Shown here in pieces: positions 45,721-57,924 of a stretch of DNA of 64,000 bases. Numbering within the stretch: the first letter of the stretch is position 1; every line of letters starts with the position of its first letter. Below the pieces are notes generated by a model, which ran no database searches, was not told the origin of the DNA, and saw nothing but the letters and a program-made list of their open reading frames with translations. Position numbers and translations under genes: made by a program. The DNA lies in the NCBI RefSeq assembly GCF_020520425.1, contig NC_079487.1, positions 85,193,141-85,257,140 of the forward strand. The letters are read 5' to 3'. The stretch is from Spinacia oleracea. Its lineage: Eukaryota > Streptophyta > Magnoliopsida > Caryophyllales > Amaranthaceae.

Positions 45721-47005
45721 ATTAAAATTATTCCTCACAATTTGAAAATGAATGCAATAGAATTAATCTAAAACATGTATCATAAAAACTCACGAATTCA
45801 ACAAATAAAAGAAAACCAATCTTCACAAAGTCGATCATTCACTTGTTAAAGTAACAAAATTCGAAATTAACAGGATATAAAACACTAATCACAAAAATTT
45901 AAGATCCCAGATTTGCCATGATAAAACCGTTTCGTCTCTATATCCAATTCCATATCCGTCATTCATGAGACCTTTGAGTTTTTCAATCGATCCCCTCCGT
46001 CATCCCTAAAGTCCAAAAGTCCCAGAAGAAACGGTTCAAAACCCCCAAAAAATAAACGGAAATTTTATACATAAAATTATGGGAAAATAAATTATTTAAA
46101 GTACCTCAAATCAACTTTTCTATCAGTTGCAAGCCTGCAATATACTTCACTTGAGAACAAACAATGAACCGTCAACCATAATTTCCAAGCTTTATTTCAT
46201 CCAAATTGCAATAGATGTGAAAATAGGAGAGAGAAAGAAGGAGATAAAGAAATACCCCTCCCACACACATGTAAATATTACAAACTAATCTGCACCGTCC
46301 ATTCTAATACTTTAAAACTAATCGAACGACAAAACCGTCACTTAATCTGTGTCACTCAAATCGCACTAATCATCGCTCAGCAGGGAAAGCCAATGCCATT
46401 TATTCTCCCTTCCTCATCAAATCCTTCAGCAATCATGTAGTTACGGATTCAAATCATACCCAGAATGTAAATCCTCCATCAAAAAAGAGTAAATTGCAAA
46501 TTTTGTAACATTACAAAAATTCAAAATATAAATTGTAAATTTTGTAACACTACGAAAATTCAAATCATACCCAGAATGTAATCTATTTATTTTTTTGAAA
46601 GAACACTAAAAAGTATAAAATCAAAAACTTCATCAAAATTCAAATCAGACTCTCAAAAAATAATACCCCATAAAATGCAAAATTAGCAATATTAAAAAAA
46701 AAATTAAAAAAATCAGACACAAAAAATTACCAAAAAAAAATTAACAAAAAAAATTAACAAAAAAAAATTAAGATAGAAAAGGGGAGGAAGAAGAAGAATA
46801 CGGAATACCTCACAAACTCATTGAAGGGAACTATTATCGAGGCCATCCGTGAATATTTTGCAGGAAGATGTTTCAACTGAGTTCACCTAACAATAAAAAG
46901 AAACCCAGATCTAATTCCAAACTCATAACCTAATTGTAATTTACCAAAATGTCGTAATTACAGAAGTGAAAAAAAAAATATGAAATTCGATTAAGAAATA
47001 CTTAC

Positions 47006-47125
47006 CCTACCGTAGCGATTATTCGGATCAACCTCAACGAACTCAGCGTCGGAATCAAACAGTTCTTGCTCCGAACTTGCGTCGCCATGCCATACTTCAA
47101 CCTTAACCCATAAATTACAAATACA
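47006..47125 (-). pseudogene. Captured WNK kinase exon fragment
   Basis: The minus-strand frame gives SSEQELFDSDAEFVEVDPNN and then RYGR, with donor GTAAGT directly after. E-F-V-E-(V/I)-DP-x-x-RYGRY is the conserved run-in to the kinase domain of plant WNK (with-no-lysine) kinases. The kinase domain itself is not found downstream. Upstream codons are open but no start Met is clear. Confidence 0.75.
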
Positions 47126-48155
47126 ATATTCGCAATTTCTCAAAATTAATCAAATCTGTTTGTCACATCCAAAAACCAATTGAAAATCATTGATGTTGGT
47201 GTAATTGCTACACGAAGAATCAGGAAAAATAGAGAAGAAAAAGTGCGAAAAAAATGCAAAAAGAAAAATGCATTTGAGATCTTAAGAGATCAAGGAGAGG
47301 AGAGAGTAGAAGGGAATTGTTTGTAATTACCTGAGGATGAGATCAAAGATGAGAGAGAATCGAAGGTTTGAGATCTTTGAGTAAAAGGGAGGAGAGAGAA
47401 AGTATGGGGAAGTGAACGGTTGAGGAAGTGAACGGCCGAAGGTTTAGGTTTGTGTTGCAACTGATAAATTACAGGGGTATATCCGTCTTTTTGCTTAGAA
47501 CTCTAGAGAATCTTTTTCTGGCAGACCATATTGAATCTTTTTGAGAAATCACACAATTTGAGCAAAAATAAATTGAATTAAAGAATCTAGCTTAATGGAA
47601 CCCTCCAGAATCTCTGTGCCCTCAAGCTATTTTAAATTAGTTTAGGATACACAGAGTATTATCTACAACTGTTCTAGTTTGGTACTGAATTACGGGGTTT
47701 AGATTTTATCCCATTTCAAGAGAAACCCAAATCAATCTGTTTCTAGAAATTTCGTTCACAAACCAATTCAATTAAATTCCATACCACAAACCCAGAAGAA
47801 TGTCAGTATTGGGACTAAAGCATTTCAAGACTACATGGCTACATCAGCTTACAGTCATAACCCAATCTTTTCGACTACACACACTTACAATTACAACAAC
47901 GGGAATGTACTCGTCACCAAACTCAAACCAAAACCACACTAATTATTGCAAAAATTCATCCATTACGAATGATAAGGCAGTACACTATTAACCTTGTTCA
48001 ATAAATCGAGTGCTACAAAAAACAAAGCAACCCAAGAAAAGTTTACAACAACAATTTAATGAAACACCAAGTCACAACATAAAATTATTGAACAAATTAT
48101 GTAGCAAAAACGTAAAATAATGTAACCATGTGACCATAATGCAAAAAAGACGAAC

Positions 48156-48416
48156 CTGATTATCCCATGAAGTTGCAATAAGATGATTAGCCTTGGGACT
48201 AAAATGAAGGCTTGACACAGAATCAGTTGGTGGTTGAGGCACCTGGAGTTCATAATTTAACCACAATTTTCACATTATTTTTTTTACCCAAAAACTATTG
48301 TAATTCAGTATTTCAACAATCTAAGATCATGAAGACAAAAAAATGAAAAGTACATCATATGACGTAGTTGGATTTGTATTTTGACCCAAATTCGTAAGAG
48401 ATGTAAAATTCGACAT
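48156..48416 (-). pseudogene. Captured RAE1 (mRNA export factor) exons 1-2
   Basis: Exon 1 (48416-48354) starts MSNFTSLTNLGQNTNPTTSY. Exon 2 (48242-48156), after acceptor CTCCAG, reads VPQPPTDSVSSLHFSPKANH and then LIATSWDNQ, with donor GTTCGT. This is the N-terminus and first WD-repeat strand of RAE1/GLE2, a nuclear pore-associated mRNA export factor. Splicing is in phase. Later exons are missing, so it is a captured 5' gene piece. Confidence 0.85.
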
Positions 48417-48727
48417 TAGAGCTGAAGAAAATAAACAATTGAACAAAATATCAAAGACGGTTAGTCAAACTTAATCAAATTTACAAACAATAATAGAGAC
48501 CAATTTAAAATTTCCCCAATAAATTTAAATTCTAATTGATTAGGGCTTCAATTGAAAATCACAAATCCAACCATAATAATGATGAATTTCAAACTTAATC
48601 AAATTTACAGACAATAACAGAGTAACGGTACTGCTCAATATCTAATACTTCATACTAATGAAAAAATAGAGGCGGGAAAATAAAACCAATCCCCTGCAGC
48701 AATATCATTGGTTTTTTTCAATTGTTT

Positions 48728-48803
48728 CGGTCAAACACACACATTAGAGCAGCATTTCAGTCAAACACACACATTAGAGCAGCATTTCAGTCAAGTACAC
48801 ACG
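48728..48803. repeat. Short tandem repeat (about 33 bp x 2.3)
   Basis: tcagtcaaacacacacatta followed by gagcagcattt, repeated with a diverged third copy. Confidence 0.8.
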
Positions 48804-49369
48804 TAATAGTTTGTTGAACAATTTACAAATACCCAACAATCAAAAAAAGTGAAGAGAGGAGAGAGAGTACTTTTGTTAGAATGGTTCAGACATGAGAATG
48901 ATGTTAATTTCTTCACTCAAAAACTCGTTCTTATCTAAATGGGTCACTCTAAATTTGCAAGAATTTGATAGCCATATAACCAAAACTCAATTAAATTGAA
49001 GAACAATAGAATAAATGTGAGAAAATTGGAATTAAAGGGGAAAAAGGGTGTCAACTAATTATTTGAGTGCTTATTTGTAGCCCAAGGAGCTTCATTGCCT
49101 TAATATCAGTAATGTTAAACTCGGCAAAGTTTGATGATATCAGTACATAAATTTGAGATATAATCACCAGCATCCAAAGACCACAAATTTCAAAAATCAA
49201 TAGAAAATAAAATCCGATTAAACGGTGGAAGCTGCTAATTTAAAAAACAAAATTGGCAAAATCAAGCATCAAATTTATCCAAAATTCGATTAACTTAGAA
49301 TTCCAGATGCAAAACACCAAACTCAAAGAACGACACCCAGATCAAAATTAATGGCATAAGTACCTAATC

Positions 49370-49515
49370 ATCAAATCGGTTTGTAGGAACCTTAAATTTG
49401 GGATTCTGCTCCACAAATGGTGGTGGTCTTTGATAAAGAACTGATGCCGAATCAAGATCCCAGCAGTTAGACCCCATATCACATACTCTTTGTAACTGTT
49501 TCATAATCAAACTAA
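49370..49515 (-). other. Possible captured coding piece of unknown family
   Basis: The minus-strand frame MKQLQRVCDMGSNCWDLDSA, then VLYQRPPPFVEQNPKFK, ends in a stop after about 46 codons. Its composition is protein-like and it sits between two captured gene pieces, but I cannot name a family. Confidence 0.3.
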
Positions 49516-49661
49516 TGAATCAAGTACTTGCATCACATCCATTCTCTTTCCTCTGCTCTGTGATTTTCATCCTGAGATAACATTCCAACAGAATATGTCA
49601 AAAGAAAAAAAGCACGCAAAAACATGTATCTTGAAGGAAGATCTTAAACCAAAGAGAAAAC

Positions 49662-49760
49662 CTTGATGAACATTTCCAAGGGAGCATCAAATATTGTTTC
49701 TACCTCAGCAGCATTTGGATCTGGCTTGAATGCATCCTCAAATCTGAACTCGATTTCTTC
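49662..49760 (-). pseudogene. Captured Nudix hydrolase (CoA diphosphatase-type) exon
   Basis: The minus-strand frame gives DAFKPDPNAAEVETIFDAPL and then EMFIK, followed by donor GTTTTC. Plant Nudix hydrolases of the NUDT15/22 type carry F-x-P-x-PN-(A/S)-EV-x-x-x-F-D-x-PLEMF-(L/I)-K just after the Nudix box. The Nudix box itself is absent. Confidence 0.75.
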
Positions 49761-49875
49761 GAAAGATTTAAAAAATTGAAATCGAAATATTTAAGAAATA
49801 AGAGAAATTGAATGATTTACCTAATAGAGACGGATGTAGCGTGATTCTGAACTCGATTTCTTCCCCATTCACCAA

Positions 49876-50110
49876 TTAGATCTCGAGTTTTTTTATGGAT
49901 TTTTTTCGAGCATTTTGATGTTGCAGAAGATGAATAGATTGAAGGAGAGGATCTGATGGAGGAGAGAGAAGAAAACGAACGGGAGGGAGGAGAGAGAAGA
50001 AAACGGGAGGGAGGGTAAAGGGTTTGGGTTGCAGGGAGGGAGGAGAGAGAAGGAAACGGGAGGGGAGAGCGAAGGCCGAAGATTTGTGTTGCAGCTGAAG
50101 TGTGAAGGGT
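49876..50110. repeat. Purine-rich minisatellite near the Helitron 5' end
   Basis: Imperfect repeats of gggagggaggagagagaaga / aaacgggagg at 49950-50070. They create a Pro/Leu/Phe-rich open frame on the minus strand that I do not take as a gene. Confidence 0.6.
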
Positions 50111-50411
50111 ACTTTCGTCATTTTGCTTGGGGACACGAAAAGTTAAGTTACCAAAACGCCCTCAGCTGTTGTCTTATATAATAGAGATTAAATACTTGAT
50201 CCGTTTACGTACTATTTGTGTGACCCTACGGGTTCAGTCAAGAGTAAGCTGTGGATTAATATCATTAATTCCACTTGAACTGAAGCGGCCTCTAGCTAGG
50301 CATTCAGCTCACTTGATCTCACTGAATTATTAACTTGTTAATTAATACTGATCCGCATTTATTAGACTTAACATTGAATGCATACTTGGATCAAGGGCAT
50401 TATTTCCTTCA

Positions 50412-51169
50412 GTCTCCCACTTGTCCTTAGGGACAAGTGTGCATTTCCTAATTCCTTTGTCGCTCGATGCTTGCTCTTGAACATAAGGTAAGAGTTTTCA
50501 TCCTTATTATGTCCAGAGGTGTTTCTCGGTTTCAGAGTTCAACTGATCAAATAAACAGATAATCATAGCCTATGATTCATCCGAGCACGGCCATGCATTT
50601 TACAGTTTCTAGCTCTCCGAGTGGCCTTGTACAACTTTTAAGCATCTCATCCCGATTTATGGGAGGACAATCCCAATCTTGCGATCTTGAGATTAGACTT
50701 AGTTTGATAGGTGATTACCTGAGCGTTGCCTTTATAGCCTCCTTTTACGGTGCGACGGTTGGTCAACGTCAAAGTAACCAGTTCTCAAACAAGTAATTTC
50801 AAATCACTCAGGTATTGAGGATTTAGTTTCTAATAATTTTAATGAAATTTACTTATGACAGATTTTCATCTCTTACAGTAAAGTTTCATAGGTCTGTCCG
50901 ATACTAGTCTTCCCAAAGTAAGTATCTATGCAAATGATTATGACATTGCCATGCCCACATAGTTCAAGAAACAGAACTACTAGTCATCTTGCATTCTAGT
51001 CGTCTAACGTTTTCTATGCGTCCAATTTTATAGAAAACTCCGACCAGGGACCATTTTCAACTTTTGACATTCAAGTTCACTTGATAGACATTTCTTAGTC
51101 ACAGGACTGGTCCTGACAGTCTATCTTGAATATATTGTCAAATTAAAGGGACTCATCATTTAATACTAA
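50412..51169 (-). other. 3' untranslated region of Copia-2
   Basis: Closely matches 25022-25790 of Copia-1. Non-coding; open frames are composition products. Confidence 0.7.
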
Positions 51170-54100
51170 ACCAAGATTAAATGGAATATGAAAATGCATT
51201 TCATATATGATAAATGTTCAACCCCTAATGTTTTACAACCATGGGCCTCGAACCCATCTTTAAAACAACTAGTGGAATTCAAAACTATGCTTTGATTTCC
51301 AGTGCCACAATGTGAGTGTTGTTTCTCACTTGTTGCATAGGTTTAGTTATCATGCTTTGCCAATCTTAATATCCTTTTCATCGAATGTTCTTCGAGATAG
51401 ATGATAAGATCTTTTGAGTATGTTTATTTTGTGATCTAGTCTTTCTTGCTACATTAGTGGTTCTACGCATTTTGCAATGAAGAACCATTAAGTCAACAGA
51501 CATGTGATCTTCCCAAGTTCAATGAAGAAATCATTAATATAAAACAACTCTGTTTTATTGCTTCTTAGGCAATAAGTACTTTTACTTCAACTGTATAGGT
51601 TGCTAGTGATGCTTTGTTTGGATTTGCTTATCCAAGCAGTCCATAGATATGTGGAAGACTTTCCATCTGTATCTTAGAACATAGAAATTATTATTTTAAT
51701 TTCTCACGCAACAACTCATGGTCTCCAATCCATGTTGCCATTTTCAAAACACGATGCTCTATAGCTCGTCCTTGCCAATGGTTAACTCCAAGGGAATCTT
51801 GCTTGATCCTTTGCCAGTGTTTATGCGTGTAGCATCAATATTTAGCATATCTTTATTTCCTTGAATCAAGAACTATTCCTATGTACCTTTTCAAGTACCA
51901 TAAGTATTCTTGATCTCAATCTAGTTGATCTTTACTTAGATCAATAGAGATTGGTATATGGTCGTCATGGCTAAAGTCATACGATACGTTTTTGGCGATC
52001 CTCATATTATATCATACGTGATAAATTCTTTTGCAGAATGATTCCCAATTGAATTCTATTCATGTAACTTTAGCTCATCTAGTGTCAGTAGATACTAAAT
52101 CCAGCTAAATTCTTTGACATATAATATAGGTTAAGAATCTTACTTAGATCCTTTGATGTTTAACTTAGTAAATGCTTATACATAGTTCAAACATTCTTTA
52201 CTTAGATTTATTCACATGGGTCGAATATCTCCAATGGAGTCTTTCGTGTTTGATTTAGTAAATGCCATTACTTAATCCAAAACATTAATATAAGATCTTT
52301 GTAAATAGATCTTAATACCCAGTATGTACTAAGTTTCGCCTTGGTCCATCATTGATGAATAATTTCAAATCTAAGTCATTAGTATTTGAATCTTATTTCA
52401 TAATAGAGAGATATGTGTGTGATACACATAGGACCAATTAAGTTTTTATGTACTCCCACTAAACTTCTTATATATCTATAAGAATCATATACATTTTATG
52501 AAACTAAAATACTTATTAGCTTCACTAAAATGCAATTCCAATTCCCAATTGCTGTCTTAAATATGTACTTAGATTTCATAAGCTAGCATTCATTTCAAGC
52601 ATTATTTGGATCCACAAATCCTATGACATGTCATGTACATAGTTTTCTTCCAACATTTGATTGAGGAATACGTTTTGTCATCCAATTTCCATATGTACCA
52701 ATATGCAATCATTGCTTGATTTATAGACTTAAGCATTATGATTTTGCATGAGGTTTCAACACAATCCACACCGTGAATTTGCTTGTAACCTTTAGCAACT
52801 AATCTAGCTTTGTGTGAGAACACAATTTCATGTTTGATGGTTTTTATCCTTAAAACAAACTTGCAACCAATAGGTGTTAAACTATTCTTGCAAATCAACA
52901 AAATTTCAATTTTGTCATCAAAACATTGAGTATGTTTTATGGCCTCTAACCATTTAAAACATTTGAGTCTATATATGGCCTCTAACCATTTTAGGGAATC
53001 TGGGTTTCGTCATAGCTTTCTTACAGGTCACAAACTCATTAATCTATATGATAATAGTTTGACTGCAAGTTGTAGGTTTCTTCACTATCTAATAGAAGAA
53101 TCGCATAGCTTCAGTGACCTGAACTCCATGTTTCTTCACTATCTAATAGAAGAATCTCATAGTTTCAGTGACTTGAACTCTATGCCTACTTGGGTATAGA
53201 ACATCGATCAAACAATAGAATATCAGCAGCCACTTGAAAGTCCTTTGAATATTCTGTTCTCCTTGAAGCACTTGTAAAGTCTTCTAAGAGATGTCTATTC
53301 TTTAAAGCCACTTCTAAAGTCCTTAAAGAATACGTGTTCGGATTTTCTGAAGAACTTCGAAAAGCCTCCGGAATGTCCGTTTATGTTTGTTGTTCGCCTT
53401 GAGTACTTTCGAGGTCTATTTTCTCCCACTTGTCATTTTGGAAACGAATCTCCAAAAGGACATTATTTCGAGAAAACAAACATTATGTTCTCAAAAATTC
53501 GTGGTAGAAACAATACCCTTGTGTCTCATTTGAATAAATCACAATGAAACATATATCTATACTTGGGCCTTAGTTTGTTGAATAACAAACACTAAGCTCC
53601 CACTGAGTTTAGAAACTCTTTAGATATATCATGAAAAGATATTCTGAAATTACTTTTCAATAACTTTGACGAATTTGGTTTAGTTTGGTGGTAGTTGAGC
53701 ATTTTGTTTTAGAAATTATAGGAAAAGTCTTTATGATTTATCGTTGATCGAATCAAGTACTAATTGACTTCGATTATTCCAATGTAGATATGGCATATCT
53801 TATGGAGCTAGATCGTGAATTTACAACACACAATCATTGATGATCATTCTTGACTTAAGTAATCATCAACATGATCTGACCTAGATCTTTATGATTCCTT
53901 GCCAAGTGGATTTTATACTTCTGAATCTTTGAACTAGCCAAACAGATTCAAACTTATATCACTTTGAGTAAATAAACCTATATTCACTCAAATCTGTGTG
54001 AAATAATAAAGTCATAAAACCTTTCTTTAGCTTTGAACTCTATCGTCTAGGCGGTCTAACAATAGTTCATATCTTTTGTTACTTTCAACAAGTAAGACTA

Positions 54101-55250
54101 GCTTGTCTTGAATGATCTAGAAATCAATCAACTTTCAAAAGTCCATCAAAATAGAGCTTATGAATGTTTACTTGTTGATATGGTCTAAGCAACAATGCCA
54201 AAGATTAGTGGAACTCAAATCAAGGGGTTGATTTGAACCTAGTAAAGTTTTTATTGTTAAAGAGTTGTTTGTTTTAATCAACCATATTGACTCAACCCGT
54301 AAATGACCATTTCATTCAAATAAACAAACAAACATTGTTTTTGTTCTTTTGAATGTGAGTCTTTCTGTGTTTGAAAACAGAAATTTAGGTATGCTGATTG
54401 TGGAACAAAATAGCCATTAAGTTCCAGCCTTTGAAAGGACTTAAAACAAACCAGATGACCCTACAACTAATGTAGCATTGCCATGCTTCATTTCCCACTT
54501 GTAGGTCAATAGTGCAGCCTAGCTTCCGTTGTTTGAGTTATTACCGAAGTAAGAACCTCAAGCGGTATATGATACCAAGGAAGTTTGATTGCTAGGTCAC
54601 TTCTCTTTAAACATAAACTTATAGGTAGAAACGGAATCGTAAATTCCTTTCATTTGTTCCTTGTTTTCCTATTTCTCGTACCCTTTCTTATAGTCTTAAG
54701 AATTGAATTCTCTAGTGTTGACTTTTATATTTTGTTAGACATGTCCAATGTCATTCCAACAAGGTTCTTACCATTTTATATTGAATATTAAGTTTCAACT
54801 AGATGATCTTACCAGAAGCTTCTAAAGTTCTCTAAGCATCGATCTATTCGAATGTCTAGGGACTAGACTCATTCGAGAATTAAATGGACAAAGATATTAG
54901 GTTGTTAACCATTGGTAAAGCTGAGCGTTTAAACTCAATGCTTTATGATCTCAAAACTACATTGTATTTTTGAATCCACAAGCACCAATCGGTTCGCCAT
55001 TCGATATTGATATTCGAAAAAAACCATAAAAGTCGATATAAGAAATGTACATTTTAAATTGCTCACTTTCTCTATTTTCCGTGAATCGTTCTTGGATTCA
55101 CTACCAATCGAGGAAATTTACTGTTACCTTTCTAAAAGGATTTACTGCATTGCAAGATATTTAATTATAACCAATAATTAAAACATACATTGATGAATGC
55201 AAAGTCTAAACATTTATCATGAATAATAACTTGAAAATTAAAGCAATCAT
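51170..55250 (-). pseudogene. Decayed gag-pol of Copia-2
   Basis: Reverse-transcriptase remnants can be read on the minus strand (52602-52901: HKARLVAKGYKQIHGVDCVE, then MLKSI). The block at 53410-53510 parallels 27680-27760 of Copia-1. Stops and shifts are everywhere. No frame could give a working protein. The same rotted sequence is shared with Copia-3. Confidence 0.8.
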
Positions 55251-57907
55251 GCAATTCAAACAAGTTATTAGCATTTTATTCGAATTTATTGTTCCGGCAG
55301 ATGCGAATAAAATGACTCCAAGATCCTAAAACCATTGAAGAATTAAGCACAGTTTGTCGACTCAATCCTAAAACATTTTAGGTAAGCAAAAACCTTTTGC
55401 TAATAGTCTAGACACTATTCTTGGTTGATAGGTACGTCTAAGAACTTATTAGGTAAACCTATCGATTTTGCCACGACATAAAAGGACTCCTTACTTATAT
55501 CGTTGAGTTTCACCAAAACTAACATGTACTCACAATTATTTGTGTACCTTGCCCCTTTAGGACCAATAAGTAACACCTCGCTGAGCGAAAACTATTACTA
55601 GATTGATGTAAAGGATATCCAAGCAAGTGTATATTTTGGCATGGCACCTTTTAACTCAATTTTTAAGTTTGGAACTTAAGGCTCTTACTATGTTGGTTAG
55701 ATTTTAAGTGAACTAAAATCCTTAATCATGCAACATAATCAAGCTTTGATCTCATGCATATTTAAGACATATTTAAAGCAACAAATAACTTAAATCATGC
55801 ATAAGATAAATGTGATCTAGTATGGCCCGACTTCATCTTGAAGCTTCAACTTCAAAGTCCGTCTCGAAAATCACCCTGGGAGGCACCATTTTCTTCAAAT
55901 AGGATAAGCTATAATTAAACTAATTACAACTATTTGATGGTACGCATACCATATTTGAATCGAAATTTTTTTTGGTACTTTAGACCAATTACATTCAAAT
56001 TAATGGTACGCAGACCATATTTTCTATCTTATTTGGGCCATACTAGTCACTTCATAACCTGCAAAACAGTACATATACAATATATACCATTCACCCATTC
56101 ATTATCATGAATGGCCCACATAGCTAGTTAGTAAAACACGTTATGCATCACATAAATATTTGCAGCAATTAATCAAGGGCACCAATAATCTACAAATTAT
56201 TCAGTCCTTATTAATTCTAAGCAAGTTGTTTTAACCTTAAGGATTTGTAGACCTAATCAAGAGTTTATGACTAAAAGGGCTCCCACTTACACCAATAAAT
56301 TCATATGCTTTACTAATTTTAAACATAAAAATGTATTTCTAGTCTAACCGGAAACATACAAATTTAATTAAAATTTAAAGCTCATATAAATTTATAATTG
56401 AATCCACATATTTAATTTATTTTCAGTCGTATTTAAATTAATTCATGATTTTAATTTTAGTAAAATAATTAGAATAAATGAAATTTATTATAATTATAAT
56501 ATTCAAAATTAAAATCCAAGAAAATAACTTAAATTATTAATTTTAAAATTAGTTAAAATTAATTAAAATTACGTAAACTAAAAATTTCAAATTAAAATTT
56601 TAAAACGATCTAATCGTAACATAAGGTGCGCAACATCATCATGCAACGCACAACCATAAGTCACACGCACGCAGCCATCGCTGGCCATGTGCGCGCAGCC
56701 TATGTGCTGCGTCGCATTCGTCGCTGCACACCATCGCAAGGTACCATCGAAACACACGAGGCAACTGCTCGCTGCGCGCGCCAGCGCTTGATGCACGCGA
56801 GCCATCGCTCGCTGCGCGCTGTCGTTCGATGCTGGGCGTAGCGCTCGTCGCACGCGAGCCAGCGCTCGCTGCGCGCGAGGCATCGCTCGCTTGCGCGAGG
56901 CAGTGCGCGTTGCACGCGACTGCTCGCTGCCTTGCTCTCGCCCTTGCCCACTCGCCCATCGCTCACAGCACACGACACAAGGCAGGGCTGCTGCCTTGTG
57001 CTCGTGCACCATAGCCTTGCTCATTGCATTGGTACCGCATGGGCGACGAGCTCCCTTGCTCGTCGTCGCATGCCCGCACTATACAACACCCCTTAAGGGT
57101 AACACGTAGCGTCCATTGCTTTGTGCGTGCAAGTTATATGAGCGAATCGCATAAAAATTAAAAATTTTATTTTCAAAATTAATGACAAATTAATAAATCA
57201 TATTAATTTCATAATTTTAGGGCGAAAAATCGAAAATTTATTAATTAATTGATTTCCGATTAACATGGATTCAAGTCTAGGTCATAAAAATTTAAAATTT
57301 AACACAAATTTTAAATTTACAATTTTTTTTGGTGGTTTTTAATCATAGGTATCTAATTAAATTATTAACTAATTATGAAAATCAAATTAATTCTAAATTA
57401 TTCCGAATTTCAACAAATTAATCATAATTACAAATTAGATTGCATAATTAACAAGGCTAGGCATTCAAACTTGTTAAACATATACTGTAGGTCAATCAAA
57501 AATTCAAGATTTAACAACAAGAATCGCAAATATTTAATTTAACATCTTAAATTTACAAAATTTTGCGTTCGAAAAACTAAAACCTCCGAAAAGTCATAGT
57601 TAGGCTTCGAATTTGAGAATTCTGGGTTCGGCCGAAAAAATCACTCGATTTGGATGAGTAACGAAGAGTCATAGTTAGGCTTCGAATTTGAGAATTCTGG
57701 ATAGAATGCCTTTTACATGCGGAATTGACACAAAAATCACTCGATTTGGATGAGTAACGAAGAAACTGCCGAAAAACTGCGTACATATAATTAAATAAAC
57801 GTAATTTGCAATTAATTAACAATTACGAAAATTAATCACCCCTTTTAATTCTTGCAAATTTGTAATATTTAACCATGTTTATGCAAATTAGATTATGAAA
57901 ATAATAA
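55251..57907 (-). other. 5' leader of Copia-2
   Basis: Nearly collinear with the Copia-1 leader (29950-32636), including a GC-rich block at 56625-57080 with cgctcgctgcgcgcgag-type words. A short internal duplication of gagtcatagttaggcttcga occurs at about 57590-57740. Confidence 0.7.
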
Positions 57908-57924
57908 GAGGCTCGTGATACCAC

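Larger units (their letters stand above)
44694..50187 (-). mobile_element. Gene-capturing Helitron, 5494 bp
   Basis: On the minus strand it begins TCTCTATTATATAAGAC (50187 downward) and ends CTAG (44697-44694). The hairpin gcacgc-gat-gcgtgc (44705-44719) lies just inside the 3' end. The flanks gtatttaatgcta and ttaaatacttgatcc join to give exactly the unbroken LTR sequence found at 59068-59093. Insertion was therefore between A and T without duplication, as Helitrons do. It carries no Rep/helicase and holds exon-intron pieces of at least three host genes, all in its own orientation. Confidence 0.92.

Noticed and set aside
46380..46480. Minus-strand frame NYMIAEGFDEEGRINGIGF
   Set aside because: Looks protein-like but is too short and unrecognised to call as a captured gene.
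56587..57109. 145-aa minus-strand ORF and its overlapping partners
   Set aside because: Same CG-rich array in the Copia-2 leader.
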